This document shows positions 29,697 through 32,972 of a stretch of 32,972 nucleotides of DNA, one piece after another. Position numbers and translations under genes: made by a program. Where the stretch lies: NCBI GenBank assembly GCA_016177925.1, contig JACOUH010000012.1:1-32972 (forward strand), given 5' to 3'. The notes under the pieces were generated by a model that was not told the origin of the DNA, ran no database searches, and was given only the letters and a program-made list of their open reading frames with translations. This DNA comes from Planctomycetota bacterium. Lineage in GTDB: Bacteria; Planctomycetota; Planctomycetia; Gemmatales; Gemmataceae. Within the stretch, counting starts at the first letter, position 1. Each line of letters begins with the position of its first letter.

Positions 29697-31964
29697 CTAG
29701 ACTTGCTTGACAACGACCCGGTTGCCCTCGATCTCGATTACCTGGACCCGCGCCCCCGGCACGATGTAACTGCCCTCGGCGACGACGTCGACGAACTGCT
29801 CGCCGAACTGGACCTTGCCGGCTGGCCGCAGCGGCGTGGCGGCGACGCCAATGGCGCCGAGCAGGGCCGCGTGCGGCGACGCCACCGGCTCGCTTGCCTC
29901 GTCAAGATCGTCCGTCTCGGTCTGCGGCTTCAGCAGCAGACGGTTGGCATAGGGAATGTTCGGCAGATAGCGGGCCAGCAGCACGGCGAGCACGACCGCC
30001 CCCATCAATCCCAGGCCCAGCGGCCCGACCTGCTTGCTCAGGTCGACCCACTCGCGCCCCGTCTGCGGCCAATGCCCGTAGGCCACCAGCGCCAGGCTGC
30101 CGATCACCAGCACGATCCCACTGACGCCACACACGCCGAAACCCGGCAGGACGAAGATTTCAATACCCAAAAGCACCAACCCCAGCACGAAGAGCAGCAC
30201 CGCCAGCCAGGTCACCTGCCCGCCCGCCCACTGGGCATGCGACCAGAAGTAGAGCACGAAACACAGCGCGGCGATCACCCCCGGCAGGCCGACGCCCGGC
30301 AGTTTCAACTCGAGGATCAGGCAGGTGATCCCGATCATGATGAGCAAGAAGCTGGTCCAGTCGTTCTTGAGGAACTCGGCCAGATCGTCCAGCCAGTCGG
30401 CGCCGAGTACCTGGACCTGCGACTGCTTGACGCCGAAATCCTCATACAAGGAGGCCAGGTCGCTGGCCCGCGGGTGGGTCAGGCCGAAGCGGCGGGCCTG
30501 GGCGGCGTCGAGCGTCAGGAAGCGGTCGGAGCCCAGGGCGATCGCCTCGCCGGGCCAGTTCCAGCGCTGCTCGTTGCGGGGCAGCCGACGGTCCTCGTCC
30601 AGGTCCCGGCCGGTGACGATGGCCCATTCGTGGCTGCGGCCACGCCGTGTCACATAGAAGAGGCTCGTGACGCTGGGGTCGACGAAGGCCCGCGCCAACA
30701 CGGGCGGATAGGAGCGTTGCTTGGCCAGTTCCTCCATGCCGGGGCCGATCTCCTTGAGATCGTCGGACGGCTTGCCCTTGAGGAGCCGGCCAAAGCCACC
30801 CAGCTTCGCATCCTTTTCCATGACGATATAGTGACAGCCAAGGGCAAGGTAGAGGGCGGTGTCCTGCGCGTCTTTCGTGACAAAGGCGACGGTCACCAGC
30901 GGACTGTCGCGGTTCTCATTCAGTTCGGCCAGGTGGGTGGCGATCTGGTTGGCGACGGCGGTGTCGCCGCCGTGGCAGCGCAGCTCGAGCACGATGAAGT
31001 TGACGCCTCGGGCCTGTGCCCGGCGGAGGCGGCGGAAGAGTCGCTCCTTGAGGGCGCCGTCCACCTCGCCGGCCACGGGGATCTGGAAGGCGACGACGTT
31101 CTCCGACAGGACGCTCTCCTGCAGCGCCTCGCGCGACAGACCGTAGGCGCGGGCGATTTCCTCGCGATCCCCGCGCAGGTCCTCCTCGAACAGGCCCGAC
31201 TCCTTGTAGTTGCGGGGCGTGAAGACGGCCAGTTCCTGCTCCTTGAACACCGGGGGCGAGTTGTCGTCGGCGTCAGGGTCCTTCGGCCGGGCGAAGCCGC
31301 CCTTCTTGCTCTTTTTGACCTCCAGGTCCCGCTCGAACAGCTTGCTGATGAGCGGCTCGTTGAGTTCCGTCGAGCCATACTCGCGGTAGGCGTCTTTCTT
31401 GAACTTCTCCAGGGGCGGCAGGCCCTCGATCAGCACCGGGCCGAGGATGCCGTTGCGCGACAGGACGCGCAGCTCGCAAGAGAGCACGGGCAACACCGAG
31501 TGCCCTGTCACGGGAGCGTGAACGTAGGCGATCGTCTGCATCCCCTGCTGGCGCAGGGACCGGATCACCTCGGCGAGCTTGGAACACAGGCCGAAGTCGA
31601 GGTTGCGGTTGTCGCGCCCGCTCGGGTTGAAGTCGAAGACGACGCGGAAGCGGCGGATCGCCTTGGCGTCGGGCCGTCCGCCCTCGGCCGGCGGCGTGCT
31701 GGTGAAGCGCTTGTACTCGGCCTCGATGGTCTGGCGGATGCGGTTGATCGCCTCGCCCGTGACGGTCGGCGGCACCGAGACGAAGCGCCCGCCGATCTGC
31801 TCCTCGGCGGCGCCGGCGGCGCCGGCCGACAGGGTCAGCGCACCCAGGCAGGCTATCAGGCTGAGCAGGGCCACGGAGAAGGCCGGCCCGCCCGCGGGGC
31901 CCCGGCCCGCCCCTGTTCTGCCTTGCTGGACGGCCGGCACGAAGACGGGCTTGGTGGTGCGCAT
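29697..31964 (-). CDS. long NfeD-like protein with a ClpP/SppA-class protease domain that lacks its serine
   Basis: A 755-residue protein. Signal or anchor segment at about 28-53, ClpP/crotonase-type domain at about 60-520, a block of membrane segments at about 540-660 (FLLIMIGITCLILELKLPGVGLPGVIAALCFVL and following), and a C-terminal OB-fold NfeD domain at about 690-755 (GKVQFGEQFVDVVAEGSYIVPGARVQVIEIEGNRVVVKQV). The second half of the protease fold (IVLELRCHGGDTAVANQIA, then TKDAQDTALYLALGCHYIVM) aligns with the family, but where active members have the nucleophile in 'ASAG' this protein has AQDTA, putting Asp368 at the serine position. It is also longer than typical long NfeDs (about 450 residues), with a charged insert (KKSKKGGFARPKDPDADD). 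It is first in the operon, with AGAGG 5 nt before the ATG. Confidence 0.88.
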   Translation of the reverse strand: MRTTKPVFVPAVQQGRTGAGRGPAGGPAFSVALLSLIACLGALTLSAGAAGAAEEQIGGRFVSVPPTVTGEAINRIRQTIEAEYKRFTSTPPAEGGRPDAKAIRRFRVVFDFNPSGRDNRNLDFGLCSKLAEVIRSLRQQGMQTIAYVHAPVTGHSVLPVLSCELRVLSRNGILGPVLIEGLPPLEKFKKDAYREYGSTELNEPLISKLFERDLEVKKSKKGGFARPKDPDADDNSPPVFKEQELAVFTPRNYKESGLFEEDLRGDREEIARAYGLSREALQESVLSENVVAFQIPVAGEVDGALKERLFRRLRRAQARGVNFIVLELRCHGGDTAVANQIATHLAELNENRDSPLVTVAFVTKDAQDTALYLALGCHYIVMEKDAKLGGFGRLLKGKPSDDLKEIGPGMEELAKQRSYPPVLARAFVDPSVTSLFYVTRRGRSHEWAIVTGRDLDEDRRLPRNEQRWNWPGEAIALGSDRFLTLDAAQARRFGLTHPRASDLASLYEDFGVKQSQVQVLGADWLDDLAEFLKNDWTSFLLIMIGITCLILELKLPGVGLPGVIAALCFVLYFWSHAQWAGGQVTWLAVLLFVLGLVLLGIEIFVLPGFGVCGVSGIVLVIGSLALVAYGHWPQTGREWVDLSKQVGPLGLGLMGAVVLAVLLARYLPNIPYANRLLLKPQTETDDLDEASEPVASPHAALLGAIGVAATPLRPAGKVQFGEQFVDVVAEGSYIVPGARVQVIEIEGNRVVVKQV

Positions 31965-32065
31965 GGTTTCCTCTTTGGCATTGAACCCCGTGGTCCGTGG
32001 CGGGGTGAGTCCTCTTCTGTCCGCGGTCGGTCGAGAGGCGCCCTCGCGGATCGCCTCTACAGATG

Positions 32066-32095
32066 ATTATAAAAGGGGTTGCGCCAGCGCGTCAA
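32066..32095 (-). promoter_or_regulatory. promoter of the NfeD/FloA operon
   Basis: On the minus strand TTGACG (32095-32090), 18 nt, TATAAT (32071-32066), about 100 nt before the long nfeD start. The -10 is a perfect consensus and the best promoter in the window. Confidence 0.7.
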
Positions 32096-32164
32096 AGCAA
32101 TGCCCCCTTCCCGAGCGATCTTTCCCCTTTGCAATTCGTCTTCCGTGCGCAACCATTCGCGTGA

Positions 32165-32542
32165 AACTGCGAAGCGACCGAGCAGGGCTTCTGGAAGGGC
32201 ATCGGTGCCGCGAACCCAGAGCGATTGCGTCCGTTGGCCGCCGCCCGCCGCGGACGGCTGGCATTCCTGCCGCTGCGGTCGCTGGTCGAGAGCGACCAGT
32301 GGCTGCACGGGCCCGGCGGCGGACAGCGGGCGCTCCTCGGCTACGCCCAGGGCTGGGCGCTGTTCCGCATGCTGATGGAGGAGCAGCCGCGTGCGCTGGG
32401 GCGTTACTTCGAGCTGATTTCCTTACGCAAGACCCCGGAGCATCGGCTCGCCGATTTTGCGGAGGTGTTCGGCACCGACCTGGCGAAACTGGCGCGTCGC
32501 CACCTCGCCTACATTCAGCGCCTCGTCGAGGGGGTGCGGTGA
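32165..32542 (+). pseudogene. C-terminal remnant of a DUF1570 protein
   Basis: The frame is open from 32165 to the stop at 32540-32542 and reads as the last ~125 residues of a DUF1570 protein: FWKGIGAANPERLRPL, GYAQGWALFRMLMEEQP, LGRYFELISLRKTPEHRLADFAEVFGTDLAKL. In full-length proteins this follows a zinc-peptidase-like HExxH helix and 'EGLA.YFE', which are missing here. Upstream in this frame is a stop codon (32162-32164), and the preceding bases carry the NfeD operon promoter, so there is no room for the N-terminal half. No ribosome site precedes the TTG at 32225. Probably a leftover of an old rearrangement rather than an active gene. Confidence 0.65.
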
Positions 32543-32576
32543 GCGCCTCTTTCCAGCCAATTTATTTGCTAAGTAT

Positions 32577-32649
32577 TACGCCCGGCAGGATTTGAACCTG
32601 CGACCCTCGGTTTAGGAAACCGATGCTCTATCCCCTGAGCTACGGGCGC
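32577..32649 (-). tRNA. tRNA-Arg, anticodon CCT
   Basis: A 73-nt cloverleaf on the minus strand. Acceptor GCGCCCG pairs with CGGGCGT (first pair G-U). D-arm GCTCAGGGGATAGAGC, anticodon arm CGGTTT-CCT-AAACCG with the CCT anticodon in loop TTCCTAA, T-arm GCAGGTTCAAATCCTGC. The discriminator base is A; CCA is not encoded. Confidence 0.95.
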
Positions 32650-32659
32650 ATATTCGTTG

Positions 32660-32688
32660 ATTGTAGATCATACAAAAACGGACAACAA
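32660..32688 (-). promoter_or_regulatory. promoter of the tRNA-Arg gene
   Basis: On the minus strand TTGTTG (32688-32683), 17 nt, TACAAT (32665-32660), with the tRNA starting 11 nt further on. Confidence 0.6.
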
Positions 32689-32719
32689 TAGCGCTAGATT
32701 ACTAGATTTTTACTGTCAT

Positions 32720-32896
32720 CTAACTCCGAACAAACAACTCTGCCGCCTGGTACAGCAGCAGCAGCGCCAGCCCCGTCAGGGACATGGTAATACGGCACAG
32801 ATTGTAACGCACCATCACGTCGCGCACGGTCAAGTTGGAATACTCCTTGATCATCCAGAAGCCGCTGTCCGCCGGTTGCTGGCCCGGCCGTCGCCA
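32720..32896 (-). pseudogene. C-terminal remnant of a GntP-family gluconate permease
   Basis: Read on the minus strand, the last ~50 codons before the TAG at 32722-32720 give ADSGFWMIKEYSNLTVRDVM and a membrane segment TMSLTGLALLLLYQAAELFV. This is the end of GntP/GntT-type gluconate:H+ symporters ('ND.GFW....Y.nl...' followed by the last span). The frame is stopped by TAA at 32905-32903, just upstream, and the sequence there is unrelated, so more than 350 residues of the permease are missing. A remnant, not a gene. Confidence 0.7.
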
Positions 32897-32902
32897 TTGC
32901 CC

Positions 32903-32972
32903 TTAGCCGCCGAGGGGCTGGACTTTGCTGGTCAGGTTGTCCACCGCTTGATCGAGGCTGGCCGCGCGGCTC
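32903..32972 (-). CDS. last 22 codons of a gene extending beyond the window
   Basis: On the minus strand the frame reads SRAASLDQAVDNLTSKVQPL followed by GG and TAA. The sequence looks like a helical protein end, but it is too short to identify. It is in the same frame as the GntP remnant, separated only by the stop codon. Confidence 0.4.
   Translation of the reverse strand, partial: SRAASLDQAVDNLTSKVQPLGG

Noticed and set aside
29616..32066. 816-codon plus-strand open frame opposite the long nfeD gene
   Set aside because: Antisense of a clear NfeD protein; it begins inside a family A palindrome and has the low-complexity Asp/Gln/His pattern of shadows.
32057..32308. Minus-strand frame ending in a protein-like RWRNPFYNHL
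   Set aside because: Its end overlaps the near-consensus promoter of the NfeD operon, and the opposite strand has the DUF1570 match; kept as coincidence.
1..32972. Insertion sequences, prophage genes or integrases
   Set aside because: No transposase, integrase or phage gene was recognised on either strand.

Overview
The window is GC-rich bacterial chromosome. Its gene content points to a planctomycete, most likely of the Gemmataceae type. The pointers are a Ser/Thr kinase fused to a zinc ribbon and an FGE-sulfatase domain, a multihaem cytochrome carrying a PA14 domain next to a beta-propeller protein, a DUF1570 remnant, a FloA/NfeD operon, a very large secreted protein, and dispersed GC-rich palindromes. 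The taxonomic call is inference from content; no rRNA or other marker is present.

Layout. 1-3484 (+) holds ordinary metabolism: the 3' part of a bioF-like gene, an MBL-fold hydrolase and proB. 3646-15597 (+) is an accessory-looking block: an ECF sigma factor, a one-pass membrane protein that is probably its anti-sigma factor, a PDZ protein, an exported protein with Ig-like segments, a giant protein of about 2116 residues, and two more exported proteins. 15635-19019 (-) has a macrodomain protein, a HIT hydrolase and the kinase/FGE fusion. 19317-21594 (+) has ftsY and a parvulin-type lipoprotein, closed by a clear intrinsic terminator. 21677-22228 (-) is a coiled-coil lipoprotein. 22775-27134 (+) is a pentahaem PA14 cytochrome plus a beta-propeller partner. 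27180-31964 (-) is a four-gene membrane operon, long NfeD > short NfeD > floA > proline-rich membrane protein, driven by a near-consensus promoter. The right end has a DUF1570 remnant, tRNA-Arg(CCT), a GntP permease remnant and the last codons of another gene.

Main candidate for something new: the giant protein reads as a divergent secretin. Its C-terminal part has the secretin signature (GIPLLQDIPGLGILFR), and its middle has the two halves of a NolW/secretin-N domain. These halves are split by a coiled coil of about 190 residues and followed by a further helical region of about 700 residues. Five Ig-like segments precede this and a proline-rich tail follows. With the ECF sigma/anti-sigma/PDZ genes before it and two exported proteins after it, this may be a dedicated envelope pore or assembly system.

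Second candidate: a family of palindromes (four copies) in which each long arm is itself a small hairpin. The inner stem is maintained by compensatory changes between copies, and every copy sits 0-31 nt downstream of a stop codon. Two other repeat types occur, and one copy lies inside the signal-peptide region of a lipoprotein gene.
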